From the NCBI RefSeq assembly GCF_000423885.1, contig NZ_AUIV01000024.1, positions 5,636 to 69,635 of the forward strand: a DNA stretch of 64,000 nucleotides, read 5' to 3'. Below, one piece after another: positions 50,841 to 59,644 of the stretch. Under the pieces are notes generated by a model. That model worked only from the letters and a program-made list of their open reading frames with translations. It searched no databases and was not told the DNA's origin. A program made the translations under genes and the position numbers. Every line of letters begins with the position of its first letter. Position 1 is the stretch's first letter. The stretch comes from Thermomonas fusca DSM 15424. Lineage in GTDB: Bacteria > Pseudomonadota > Gammaproteobacteria > Xanthomonadales > Xanthomonadaceae.

Positions 50841-52592
50841 TCAAGCCAGCGTGTCGGCAATGCGCTGCTGCTCGTCCAGCAGCGCCTGCGGCAGGCGTGG
50901 GCCGTACTCGGCGAGGTACTCGCCGAGGCTGGCGAACTCGGCCTGCCAGCCGGCGCGGTCGAGGCCGAACAGCTTGTCACGGGCCTCCTCTGACAGGGTG
51001 ACGCCATCGAGGTTGAGATCGCCTGCCGCCGGCAGGTGGCCGATGGGGGTTTCAGTGGCGGCCACGCTGCCTTCGACCCGGCGGATCATCCACTCCAGCA
51101 CGCGCAGGTTGTCGCCGAAGCCGGGCCACAGGAACTTGCCGTCGTCACCCTTGCGGAACCAGTTGACGTGGAAGACCTTGGGCAGGTTCGCGCCGGGCTT
51201 GTCGAACGACAGCCAGTGGGCGAAATAGTCGGCGAAGTTGTAGCCGCAGAACGGCTTCATCGCCATCGGATCGCGGCGCATCACGCCCACCGCGCCGGTG
51301 GCGGCGGCGGTGGTTTCGGAGCCCATCGCGGCGCCGACCAGCACGCCGTGGGTCCAGTCGCGGGCTTCGAACACCAGCGGTACCAGCGAAGCGCGGCGAC
51401 CGCCGAAGACGATGGCGCTGATCGGCACGCCCTGCGGGTCTTCGGCCATCGACGAATAGGAGGGGCACTGCTTCGCACTGACGGTGAAGCGAGAATTGGG
51501 ATGCGCGGCCGGGCGCACGCTGGCGTCGTAGGCATGGCCCTGCCAATCGGTCACCGGGACCTGGCCGTTGTCGATGCCTTCCCACCACGGCTGGTTGTCG
51601 GCGGTGACGCCGACATTGGTGAAGATGGTGTTGGTCTGGATCGAGGCCAGCGCGTTCGGGTTGGACTTGTTCGAGGTGCCGGGGGCGACGCCGAAGAAGC
51701 CAGCTTCCGGGTTGATCGCGTACAGGCGGCCATCGGGGCCCGGACGCATCCAGCAGATGTCGTCGCCGATGGTCCAGATCTTCCAGCCATCGCGGCGATA
51801 GCCTTCCGGCGGGATCAGCATGGCGAGGTTGGTCTTGCCGCAGGCCGAGGGGAACGCGGCGGCGATGTAATGGGTCTGCCCCTGCGGGTTCTCCACGCCG
51901 AGGATCAGCATGTGCTCGGCCAGCCAGCCCTCGCTGCGCGCCTGGTGGCTGGCGATGCGCAGCGCGTGGCACTTCTTGCCCAGCAGCGCGTTGCCGCCGT
52001 AGCCGGAGCCGTACGACTTGATCGTCAGCTCCTCGGGGAAATGCATGATGTAGCGGCGGTTGGGATCGAGCTCGCCGACCGAGTGCAGCCCCTTCACGAA
52101 CGTGCCGTCGCGCTCGATGCGGGCCAGCGCGGCGGCACCCATGCGGGTCATGATCCGCATGTTGGCGACCACGTAGGGCGAGTCGGTGATTTCCACGCCG
52201 CAGCGCGACAGCGGTGAATCAATGGGTCCCATGCAATACGGGATCACGTACATCGTGCGGCCCTGCATGCAGCCGTCGAACAGGGCGTCGATCTCGGCGT
52301 GGGCTTCGTCCGGCGCCATCCAGTGGTTGTTCGGGCCGGCATCCTCGTGATGGGTGGTGCAGACGTAGGTCAGGTGCTCGACGCGGGCAACGTCGTCCGG
52401 GTGCGAGCGGTGCAGGTAGCTGCCGGGATGGGTGTCGTCGTTGAGCCGGTGCAGGGTGCCGTCGGCCAGCATCTTGTCGATCAGCGCCGCGTTCTCGGTG
52501 TCGCTGCCGTCGCACCACTGGATGGCATCAGGCCGGGTCAGGCGCGCCACCTCGGCAACCCATTGGTTCAATCGGTCAAGTTTGCTGGTCAT
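50841..52592 (-). CDS. pckG: Phosphoenolpyruvate carboxykinase (GTP)
   Basis: The 583-residue enzyme converts oxaloacetate and GTP to PEP, CO2 and GDP at the head of gluconeogenesis. GTP-type marks are SGYGGNALLGKKCHALRIAS, the P-loop AAFPSACGKTNLAML with the active-site Cys, TIGDDICWMRPGPDGRLYAI, NQPWWEGID and RRDPMAMKPFCGYNFADYF. Length is normal. The ATG at 52592 (MTSKLDRLNQWV) was chosen over longer frames that are shadow. It is followed by a clear hairpin terminator and stands alone. Confidence 0.96.
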   Translation of the reverse strand: MTSKLDRLNQWVAEVARLTRPDAIQWCDGSDTENAALIDKMLADGTLHRLNDDTHPGSYLHRSHPDDVARVEHLTYVCTTHHEDAGPNNHWMAPDEAHAEIDALFDGCMQGRTMYVIPYCMGPIDSPLSRCGVEITDSPYVVANMRIMTRMGAAALARIERDGTFVKGLHSVGELDPNRRYIMHFPEELTIKSYGSGYGGNALLGKKCHALRIASHQARSEGWLAEHMLILGVENPQGQTHYIAAAFPSACGKTNLAMLIPPEGYRRDGWKIWTIGDDICWMRPGPDGRLYAINPEAGFFGVAPGTSNKSNPNALASIQTNTIFTNVGVTADNQPWWEGIDNGQVPVTDWQGHAYDASVRPAAHPNSRFTVSAKQCPSYSSMAEDPQGVPISAIVFGGRRASLVPLVFEARDWTHGVLVGAAMGSETTAAATGAVGVMRRDPMAMKPFCGYNFADYFAHWLSFDKPGANLPKVFHVNWFRKGDDGKFLWPGFGDNLRVLEWMIRRVEGSVAATETPIGHLPAAGDLNLDGVTLSEEARDKLFGLDRAGWQAEFASLGEYLAEYGPRLPQALLDEQQRIADTLA

Positions 52593-52681
52593 GAATCGGG
52601 AGTCCTTCGCCTGTCGCGGGCAGTCATTGAAATCGTTTGCAGAAAGCGCCGTGCCGCGCCCGTCGCGCCGCACGGCGGCGA

Positions 52682-53263
52682 TCACTTCTTATGTGGTGGC
52701 ACCAGGGTCGCCATCATGTGGTCGACGTAGCCTTCGAAGCCTTCGATGGGCTGGCGGGCCTGGAACTTGGGCAGTTCCAGCTGCAGCACGCCGACGTACA
52801 TCGCGTAGGTCATGCGCGCGCGGTTGAGCGCATCCTTCTGGCTCAAGCCGGCCTGGCGGAACGAGGTGAACAGGAAACCGATGCGGCGCTCCAGCACGTG
52901 CCCCAGCACCACGTCCACCGCCTGGTTGCCGGCCGCCTTGAGCAGCTCGGAATAGATGATGTGGGTCTTGTTGTGGTGGGCGATGAGGCGGAACAGCGTG
53001 CGAAGACGCTCGGTGGCATCGCCGATCGCCTCCAGCGCGCCGTAGGCAGCCTGTTCGTCGTGCTCCCAGCGTTCCAGCGCGGCCTGCAGCAGCGCATCGC
53101 GGGAAGGGAAATGCCAGTAGAAGCTGCCCTTGGTGACGCCCAGCCGGCGCGCCAGCGGTTCCACCGCCACCGATGCCACGCCCTGCTCGGCGATCTGGTC
53201 AAGTGCCTCGCGGGCCCAGTCGTCGGCGCTCAGGCGCCCGCTGCGTGGTGCGGTTGCTGTCAT
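52682..53263 (-). CDS. TetR-family transcriptional regulator
   Basis: The 193-residue protein has an N-terminal TetR DNA-binding domain (DDWAREALDQIAEQGVASVA, VEPLARRLGVTKGSFYWHFP) and a helical ligand domain containing HIIYSELLKAAGNQAVDVVL. It is divergent from fadE, and inverted repeats of CCATAC lie between the two genes, one overlapping the fadE -10 box. It is therefore likely to repress fadE and itself until an acyl-CoA or fatty acid ligand binds; this is inferred from the layout. Confidence 0.9.
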   Translation of the reverse strand: MTATAPRSGRLSADDWAREALDQIAEQGVASVAVEPLARRLGVTKGSFYWHFPSRDALLQAALERWEHDEQAAYGALEAIGDATERLRTLFRLIAHHNKTHIIYSELLKAAGNQAVDVVLGHVLERRIGFLFTSFRQAGLSQKDALNRARMTYAMYVGVLQLELPKFQARQPIEGFEGYVDHMMATLVPPHKK

Positions 53264-53277
53264 CGCGAAGTTCGTTC

Positions 53278-53288
53278 CATACGGTATC
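53278..53288. promoter_or_regulatory. Second CCATAC-type site near the TetR gene start
   Basis: CCATACGGTAT carries the same half-site as the fadE operator and contains the palindrome ATACGGTAT. It lies 14 bases upstream of the TetR ATG, consistent with auto-repression. Confidence 0.4.
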
Positions 53289-53329
53289 GACGGGAAGCAG
53301 TATGCTGAGTTTTCACTCGGTTTTGCGCG

Positions 53330-53368
53330 TTGACAGTCTCGCCGCAACAGCCATACTAGGCCGTATGG
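53330..53368 (+). promoter_or_regulatory. fadE promoter with overlapping TetR-type operator
   Basis: A perfect -35 TTGACA (53330-53335) is followed at 17-18 bases by ATACTA/TACTAG as -10. A perfect inverted repeat CCATAC-N6-GTATGG (53351-53368) covers the -10 box. A dimeric TetR protein bound here would block RNA polymerase. Confidence 0.6.
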
Positions 53369-53434
53369 TAGGCACGCCGCGCCATGCGCGCAATGCCCGC
53401 CGCCCAAGACCGCCGTGCCATCGGGAGCGCCACA

Positions 53435-55909
53435 ATGAGCTTCGCCCTGCCTTTCCTCGTCATTTTCGCCGCTGGCGCGTTTGCCGCCTACCACCGGTTG
53501 CGGCTTGCAGTCTGGGCCGCACTGGCCATCACCCTGCTGGTGGCCGCCTGGCTGCTGGGTGCCAGCCCTGTCGCCTCGGCCATTGCCGCGGCACTGGTGG
53601 CTCTGGTCGCGGTGCCGCTGCTGGTGCCGGCCATCCGCAAACCGCTGTTGACCGCGCCGGCGCTGGGCTTCCTGCGCAAGGCGCTGCCGCCGCTGTCACA
53701 GACCGAGAAGATCGCGCTGGAAACCGGCTCGGTCGGCTTCGAGGGCGACCTGTTCTCCGGCAAGCCCGAATGGAACAAGCTGCTGGCTTACCCGAAGCCG
53801 CAGCTGAGCGCGGAAGAACAGGCTTTCCTCGACGGCCCGGTGGAAGAGCTGTGCAAGCGCATCAACGACTGGGAAATCACCCACGTCCACGCCGACCTGC
53901 CGCCGGAGCTGTGGGACTTCATCAAGCGCAACAAGTTCTTCGGGATGATCATCCCGAAGCAGTACGGCGGTCTGGGCTTCTCCGCGCTGGCCCACCACAA
54001 GGTGATCCAGAAGATCGCTTCGATCTCCAGCGTGGTCAGCGCTACCGTCGGCGTGCCCAACTCGCTGGGCCCCGGCGAGCTGATCAACCACTACGGCACC
54101 CAGCAACAGAAGGACTACTACCTGCCGCGGCTGGCGATCGGCCAGGAAGTTCCCTGCTTCGGCCTGACCGGCCCGTTCGCCGGCTCGGACGCGACTTCGA
54201 TCCCCGACTTCGGCATCGTCTGCAAGGGCGAATGGAACGGCGCCAACGTGCTGGGCCTGCGCCTGACCTTCGACAAGCGCTACATCACCCTGGCCCCGGT
54301 CTCCACCCTGATCGGCCTGGCCTTCCGCATGTATGACCCGGAAGGCCTGATCGGTGACACCCGCGACATTGGCATCACCCTGGCGCTGCTGCCGCGCGAC
54401 ACCGAGGGCGTCGACGTCGGCCGCCGCCACTTCCCGCTGAACTCGCCGTTCCAGAACGGCCCGGTGCGCGGCAAGGAAGTGTTCATCCCGCTCAGCCAGC
54501 TGATCGGCGGCGTGGACATGGCCGGCAAGGGCTGGAACATGCTCAACGAGTGCCTGGCCGTGGGCCGCTCGATCACCCTGCCCTCCACCGCCAGCGGCGG
54601 CGCCAAGGCCGGCGCGGTGGTGACCGGCGCCTACGCCCGCATCCGCAAGCAGTTCGGCCTGCCGGTGGGCCGCTTCGAGGGCGTGGAGGAAGCGCTGGCG
54701 CGGATCGGCGGCAAGGCCTATGCGATCAGCGCGCTGTCGCAGGCCACCGCGGCCGCGGTGGATCGCGGCGACGTGCCGTCGGTGCCGTCGGCGATCGCCA
54801 AGTACCACTGCACCAACGCCGGTCGCGACATCGCCAAGGACATCATGGATGTCATCGGCGGCAAGGGGATCATTTTGGGCCCGCGCAACTTCGCCGGGCG
54901 TTCGTGGCAGGCCGCGCCGATCGCGATCACGGTGGAAGGCGCCAACATCATGACCCGCAGCCTGCTGATCTTCGGCCAGGGCTCGATCCTCTGCCATCCG
55001 TACATCCTCAAGGAAATGCGCGCGGCGCAGGACCCGGACGCCAAAGCGGGGCTGGAGGCGCTGGACGGCGCGCTGTATGCGCACGTCGGCGGCGCGATCT
55101 CGAATGCGGTGCGTTCGTTCTGGCTTGGCCTGACCGGCTCGCGCCTGCAGGCGACCGCGGGCGATGCGTACACGAAGAAGTTCTTCCGCAAGCTCAACCG
55201 CTACGCCGCCAACCTGGCCCTGCTGACCGACGTGTCGCTGGGCGCGCTGGGCGGCCGGCTCAAGTTCAAGGAGTCGCTGTCCGGCCGTCTTGGCGACGTG
55301 CTCAGCCACCTGTACATGATGGGCGCGGTGCTCAAGCGTCATCATGACGAGGGCTGCCCGGAAGCCGACAAGCCGCTGCTGGCCTGGGCCTTCCACAACA
55401 GCGCCTACGAGATCGAGCTGGCGCTGTCGCAGGCGCTGCGCAACTTCCCGATCAAGCCGCTGGGCTGGCTGCTGTGGCCGGTGGTGTTCCCGCTGGGCCG
55501 CCGCGCCGTTGCCCCGGGCGACCGCCTCAGCCATCGCGTCGCGATGCTGCTGATGGCGCCGAACGAGGCCCGCGAGCGGATGGCCAGCGGCGTGTTCCTG
55601 ACCCCGGGCGAGCACAACCCCGGCGGCCGCATCAACAGCTATCTGGCGAAAGCCATTCTGGCCGAGCCGGTGGAGCGCAAGTTCCTGAAGGCGCTGAAGA
55701 CCAAGGACATCGAAGCGCTGGACTTCGCCTCGCAGCTGGACGAGGGCGTGCGCGAGGGCTGGATCACCGCCGAGGAACGCAAGCAGCTGGAAGAGCTGCA
55801 CGCGATCACCCTGGACACGATCACGGTGGACGACTTCGACGCCCACGAGCTGCGTGCGGCCAGCTATTACGACGGCCGCGCCGACGACGGCAGGCGCGCG
55901 GTCGCCTGA
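53435..55909 (+). CDS. fadE: Acyl-CoA dehydrogenase FadE
   Basis: The 824-residue protein has two N-terminal membrane helices (FLVIFAAGAFAAYHRL and LAITLLVAAWLLGA...) and an acyl-CoA dehydrogenase core of the large FadE type (E. coli FadE is 814 residues). Landmarks are IIPKQYGGLGFSALAHHKVI, FGLTGPFAGSDATS, AVGRSITLPSTASGGAKAG, DVIGGKGIILGPRNFAG and ITVEGANIMTRSLLIFGQG, which holds the catalytic Glu region. It performs the first step of beta-oxidation at the inner membrane. The ATG at 53435 follows GGGAG at eight bases. It is probably repressed by the divergent TetR protein. Confidence 0.94.
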   Translation: MSFALPFLVIFAAGAFAAYHRLRLAVWAALAITLLVAAWLLGASPVASAIAAALVALVAVPLLVPAIRKPLLTAPALGFLRKALPPLSQTEKIALETGSVGFEGDLFSGKPEWNKLLAYPKPQLSAEEQAFLDGPVEELCKRINDWEITHVHADLPPELWDFIKRNKFFGMIIPKQYGGLGFSALAHHKVIQKIASISSVVSATVGVPNSLGPGELINHYGTQQQKDYYLPRLAIGQEVPCFGLTGPFAGSDATSIPDFGIVCKGEWNGANVLGLRLTFDKRYITLAPVSTLIGLAFRMYDPEGLIGDTRDIGITLALLPRDTEGVDVGRRHFPLNSPFQNGPVRGKEVFIPLSQLIGGVDMAGKGWNMLNECLAVGRSITLPSTASGGAKAGAVVTGAYARIRKQFGLPVGRFEGVEEALARIGGKAYAISALSQATAAAVDRGDVPSVPSAIAKYHCTNAGRDIAKDIMDVIGGKGIILGPRNFAGRSWQAAPIAITVEGANIMTRSLLIFGQGSILCHPYILKEMRAAQDPDAKAGLEALDGALYAHVGGAISNAVRSFWLGLTGSRLQATAGDAYTKKFFRKLNRYAANLALLTDVSLGALGGRLKFKESLSGRLGDVLSHLYMMGAVLKRHHDEGCPEADKPLLAWAFHNSAYEIELALSQALRNFPIKPLGWLLWPVVFPLGRRAVAPGDRLSHRVAMLLMAPNEARERMASGVFLTPGEHNPGGRINSYLAKAILAEPVERKFLKALKTKDIEALDFASQLDEGVREGWITAEERKQLEELHAITLDTITVDDFDAHELRAASYYDGRADDGRRAVA

Positions 55910-55958
55910 TTTCCGCCGCAGTCCCGGCCGCGTGCCGGGATTGCGGCATCTCGCTTCC

Positions 55959-56420
55959 ATGTCCGTCCTCTCGACCTATCGCTCACTCGCCCGCTGGCCC
56001 GCGGGCCGCTGGCTGTTCTCGCGGCTGGTGTGCTGGAAAGCGCCGTATTTTTCCAGCATCACCCCGCGCATCGAATCGCTGGAACCCGGCCGCTGCATCG
56101 CCACGCTGCGCCACCGTCGCGGCGTGACCAATCACCTCGGCACGGTGCATGCGATCGCCCTGTGCAACCTGGCCGAGTTCACCGGCGGACTGGCCTGCGA
56201 CGCCAGCATCCCGCCGTCGATGCGCTGGATTCCCAAGGGCATGACCGTGGCCTACCTGAAGAAGGCGGTGGGTACGATGCGCGCCACGGCCACGCCGGGG
56301 TTTCCGCCGCGCGCAGCGGCCGAGGGCTACGAACTGCCTTTCGAGGTGGTGGTGGAAGATTCGCGTGGCGAAGCGGTGTTCCGCGCCAGTATCGCGATGT
56401 GGGTGTCACCGAAGGGCTGA
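55959..56420 (+). CDS. DUF4442 / hotdog-fold thioesterase-like protein
   Basis: The 153-residue protein has the PaaI-like hotdog pattern of DUF4442: an N-terminal helix (WPAGRWLFSRLVCWKAPYFS), strand ESLEPGRCIATLRHRRGVTN, the central helix VHAIALCNLAEFTGGLACDA, and strands IPKGMTVAYLKKAVGTMRAT and YELPFEVVVEDSRGEAVF. Family members are putative acyl-CoA thioesterases. It follows fadE by 49 bases on the same strand, so a role beside beta-oxidation is reasonable. The substrate is unknown. Confidence 0.85.
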   Translation: MSVLSTYRSLARWPAGRWLFSRLVCWKAPYFSSITPRIESLEPGRCIATLRHRRGVTNHLGTVHAIALCNLAEFTGGLACDASIPPSMRWIPKGMTVAYLKKAVGTMRATATPGFPPRAAAEGYELPFEVVVEDSRGEAVFRASIAMWVSPKG

Positions 56421-56471
56421 TGCACTTGCCCGCGCGCCAGCGCGACGCGACGGCTGCGATCCCCGATGCAG

Positions 56472-57812
56472 CTACTCCGGCGCACCACGTTCGGCGGGCA
56501 GCCTTCGCTCTTCCCGCAACAGGCGCCACACACTGACGGTCATCGCTCCGGCCACGGCCAGCCCGACGCCAAAGACGACCTGCGATCCGAACACGGAAAG
56601 CAGCTTGTAGATCCACGAGAAACTGAGCTCGCCACCGCGGTAGAAGGCGGTGTCGATTGCGGCACCGGCCTTGTAGCGCCACTGCCGGTCCACCCGCGTG
56701 TAGATGGTCTCCCGCCCCGGCTTCATCAGGGAGAACTCGTTCGAACGGGTGACCACCTGCACGATGCCGACCACGATCGGGAACGGCGAGGCAGTCAGCA
56801 CGGCAAAACCCAGCAGCAGTGCCACCATCGGAATCATCAACACCGGCAGCAGGCCGAAGCGCGACAACAGCGCACGCGTGATGAACACCTGCACCAGCAA
56901 GGTCAGCACGTTCACCGCGATGTCGATGTTGGCGAAGTAGGCGGTGCGTGCCTCGTCGGTTGCAAAGGCCTCGCGTGCGATCACGGCCTGCTGGTTGTAG
57001 AGCAGCTGGCCCACGCCGACGCCAAGAAACACCAGCACGGCCAGCCATCGCAGCAGCGGCTCCCTGGCGATCAGCTTCAACCCGGCCAGCACGTCGCCAC
57101 CCATCGCGCTTTCATTGTCGCGGCCAAGCTGTTCCTCGCGAAGCAATGCCCAACGGCGCAGCCGCCAGATGCAGAACAGGCACGCCGTCAGGAACACGGC
57201 AGAGAACAGCATGAGGTTGGCAAGGCCCACCCTTTCGGCCAGCGTGCGGGTGATCAGCGGGCCCGAAAAGGCACCGATGGTGCCGGCGGCGCCGATGTAG
57301 CCGTAGAACTTCTTCGCCTCGACATGGGTGAACACGTCGGCCATGAAGCTCCAGAACACCGCAACCGAGAACACGTTGAACACCGTGACCCAGAGGAAAA
57401 ACGCCATCCCGCGCCCGCCCACCCGGCTGTCGAACAGCAGGTAGAAACCGAGCAGGCACAGGATGAAGAAGCCGAACATCACCGGCAGGAAAACCCGCCG
57501 CGGAAACCGACTGACCAGGGCACCGTACAGGGGCTGCGCCAGCAGGATGAGCGCGAACGTGCAGGTCGCAAGCACCTGCAGGATCAACTCCTTCAACGGG
57601 ACGCCGTGGCGCTCGAACAGCGCAACCATCGCCTGGGGGAACACCGCCTCGACCTCGCTGGATGCGCCCATCGCGTCGCGCACCGGGCGCAGCACGTAAT
57701 AGCCGCACAGCAGGCAGAAGAAAAACAGGAACGACCACAGCAGCGGCGGCGAATCGCCCAGCGCGGCTTTGAAGCGACCGAAACTGCCGGCGACGGCGGG
57801 GCGTTGGGACAT
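56472..57812 (-). CDS. ATP/ADP-antiporter-like (NTP/NDP exchange / MFS-type) membrane carrier
   Basis: The 446-residue protein has about eleven to twelve membrane helices and opens LLWSFLFFFCLLCGYYVLRP followed by VRDAMG, the typical start of the AAA (TlcA-like) and related MFS carriers in free-living bacteria. Other marks are FWSFMADVFTHVEAKKFYGY, IGAAGTIGAFSGPLITRTL, and SNEFSLMKPGRETIYTRVDR with KAGAAIDTAFYRGG. Obligate intracellular relatives exchange ATP for ADP; in free-living bacteria the substrate is not known. ATG 57812 (MSQRPAVAG) is preferred over an upstream ATG that adds a Cys-rich, unlikely extension. It is divergent from the GMC oxidoreductase gene. Confidence 0.82.
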   Translation of the reverse strand: MSQRPAVAGSFGRFKAALGDSPPLLWSFLFFFCLLCGYYVLRPVRDAMGASSEVEAVFPQAMVALFERHGVPLKELILQVLATCTFALILLAQPLYGALVSRFPRRVFLPVMFGFFILCLLGFYLLFDSRVGGRGMAFFLWVTVFNVFSVAVFWSFMADVFTHVEAKKFYGYIGAAGTIGAFSGPLITRTLAERVGLANLMLFSAVFLTACLFCIWRLRRWALLREEQLGRDNESAMGGDVLAGLKLIAREPLLRWLAVLVFLGVGVGQLLYNQQAVIAREAFATDEARTAYFANIDIAVNVLTLLVQVFITRALLSRFGLLPVLMIPMVALLLGFAVLTASPFPIVVGIVQVVTRSNEFSLMKPGRETIYTRVDRQWRYKAGAAIDTAFYRGGELSFSWIYKLLSVFGSQVVFGVGLAVAGAMTVSVWRLLREERRLPAERGAPE

Positions 57813-57938
57813 GGCTGCCGGAAGACGGGCGAACGGTGCGCAACGGTAACCGCTGCAGGCCCATCCGCGCCACCCCGCCAAAGAGCATTTGCTCTAGGGA
57901 CGGCGCATACGTTCGACTGGTCATCGCAGGGGGCGCAC

Positions 57939-59519
57939 GTGTACGACTACATCATCATCGGCGCCGGCTCGGCCGGCTGCGTGCTGGCCAACCGCCTGAG
58001 CGAAGACCCCACGGTCACGGTGCTGCTGCTGGAAGCCGGCGGCCGTGACTGGCACCCGTTCGTGCACATGCCCGCCGGTCTGGCGCGCATCGCCGCGCTG
58101 AAATCGATCAACTGGGACTACGCCACCGTGCCGCAGCCGCAGCTGGGCGGACGCGTGCTGTGGTGCCCGCGCGGCAAGCTGCTGGGTGGTTCCAGTTCGA
58201 TCAACGCGATGTGCTACATCCGCGGCGTCGCCGCGGACTACGACGCCTGGGCCACCGGCGGTGCCGACGGCTGGCACTGGGACAACGTGCTGCCCTACTT
58301 CCGCAAGTCCGAGGGCAATGCCCGCGGCGGCGATGCGTGGCATGGCGCGGAAGGCCCGCTCAGCGTGTCCGACCTGCGCCACGTCAACCCGCTGACCCGC
58401 GTCTTTGTCGAAGCCGGCCAGCAGGCTGGCTTCCCCGTCAACGACGACTTCAACGGCGCGCAGCAGGAAGGCGTGGGTCTGTACCAGGTCACCCAGCGCG
58501 ACGGCGCACGCTGTTCGGCGGCGGTGGCCTACCTCGACCCGGCGAAGGCGCGCCCGAACCTGACCATCCGCACCCACGCCGAGGTCAACCGGATCACCTT
58601 CGAGCGCGGTCGCGCCAACGGCGTGGTCTGTTCGATCCGCGGCCAGGGCTTCCATTTCGAAGCCGCGCGCGAAGTGATCCTCAGCGGCGGCGCGATCAAC
58701 TCTCCGCAGCTGCTGATGCTGTCCGGCATCGGCCCGGCCGATGAACTGCGCCGGCTGGGCATCGAGGTGCTGCACGATGCACCGGGCGTCGGCGCCAACC
58801 TGCAGGACCACCTCGACGTCACCACCCTGCAGCACTGCACCAAGCCGATCAGCTACGACCGCGTCAGCGAGGTGAAGACCGCGCTGCAGTACTACCTCGG
58901 CGGCCATCAAGGCCCCGGCACCAGCAACGTGGCCGAAGGCGCGGGCTTCTTGCGCTCGCCACTGGCGCAGGACGCGCGCGCCGACATCCAGCTGCACTTC
59001 ATCCCGGCGATGATCGACGACCACGGCCGCAACCGCCTGCGCGGCGACGGCTACACCCTGCACGCCTGCTTCCTGCGCCCGCGCAGCCGCGGCAGCGTGC
59101 GGCTGGCCAGCAACCGCGCGGCCGACAAGCCGCTGATCGATCCCAACTACCTTGGCGATGCAGAAGGTTTCGACCGCCGCATGCTGGTGGAATGCGCGCG
59201 GCTGTCGCTGGAGATCTTCGCGCAGAAGGCGTTCGATCCCTACCGCGGCGCGCCGATCTTCCCCGCCACCACGCCGCGCACCGACGCCGAGTTCCTGGAC
59301 TTCGTGCGCAGCCGCGCCGAAACCGTCTACCACCCCATCGGCACCTGCCGGATGGGCAGCGACAGTGCGGCAGTGGTCGACCCGCACCTGCGCGTGCGCG
59401 GCGTCGACGGCCTGCGCGTGGTGGATGCCTCGGTGATGCCCGATCTGCCGGGCGGCAACACCAACGCGCCGACGATCATGATTGCGGAGCGGGCCGCCGA
59501 CCTGATCAAGGACGCCTGA
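57939..59519 (+). CDS. GMC family FAD-dependent oxidoreductase (choline/alcohol dehydrogenase-like)
   Basis: The 526-residue flavoprotein starts at GTG 57939 after AGGGGG. The FAD-binding Rossmann motif is IIIGAGSAGCVLANRL with LLLEAGG; the GMC signature is CPRGKLLGGSSSINAMCYIR; a second signature is LSGGAINSPQLLMLSGIGPA; the C-terminus has YHPIGTCRMG with the catalytic His and DASVMPDLPGGNTNAPTIMI. It oxidises an alcohol, perhaps a medium-chain or polyethylene-glycol-type substrate as in related AlkJ-like enzymes, but the substrate cannot be read. A hairpin lies after the stop. Confidence 0.93.
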   Translation: MYDYIIIGAGSAGCVLANRLSEDPTVTVLLLEAGGRDWHPFVHMPAGLARIAALKSINWDYATVPQPQLGGRVLWCPRGKLLGGSSSINAMCYIRGVAADYDAWATGGADGWHWDNVLPYFRKSEGNARGGDAWHGAEGPLSVSDLRHVNPLTRVFVEAGQQAGFPVNDDFNGAQQEGVGLYQVTQRDGARCSAAVAYLDPAKARPNLTIRTHAEVNRITFERGRANGVVCSIRGQGFHFEAAREVILSGGAINSPQLLMLSGIGPADELRRLGIEVLHDAPGVGANLQDHLDVTTLQHCTKPISYDRVSEVKTALQYYLGGHQGPGTSNVAEGAGFLRSPLAQDARADIQLHFIPAMIDDHGRNRLRGDGYTLHACFLRPRSRGSVRLASNRAADKPLIDPNYLGDAEGFDRRMLVECARLSLEIFAQKAFDPYRGAPIFPATTPRTDAEFLDFVRSRAETVYHPIGTCRMGSDSAAVVDPHLRVRGVDGLRVVDASVMPDLPGGNTNAPTIMIAERAADLIKDA

Positions 59520-59577
59520 GCGTCACCCGCTTCAGTCTGCCATCCATGGCGACGCGGCTCGGCTTCGAAGACCGCCT

Positions 59578-59599
59578 GCCCGGCCATCCGTGGCCGGGC
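59578..59599. terminator. Hairpin between GMC oxidoreductase and M48 genes
   Basis: GCCCGGCCA and TGGCCGGGC form a perfect 9-bp stem around TCCG between two convergent genes. No T-run follows on either strand, so terminator activity is uncertain. Confidence 0.5.
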
Positions 59600-59644
59600 G
59601 TTCGCGACCGCAGCCGATGCCGATAGGCCATCGGCCAATCGCGG

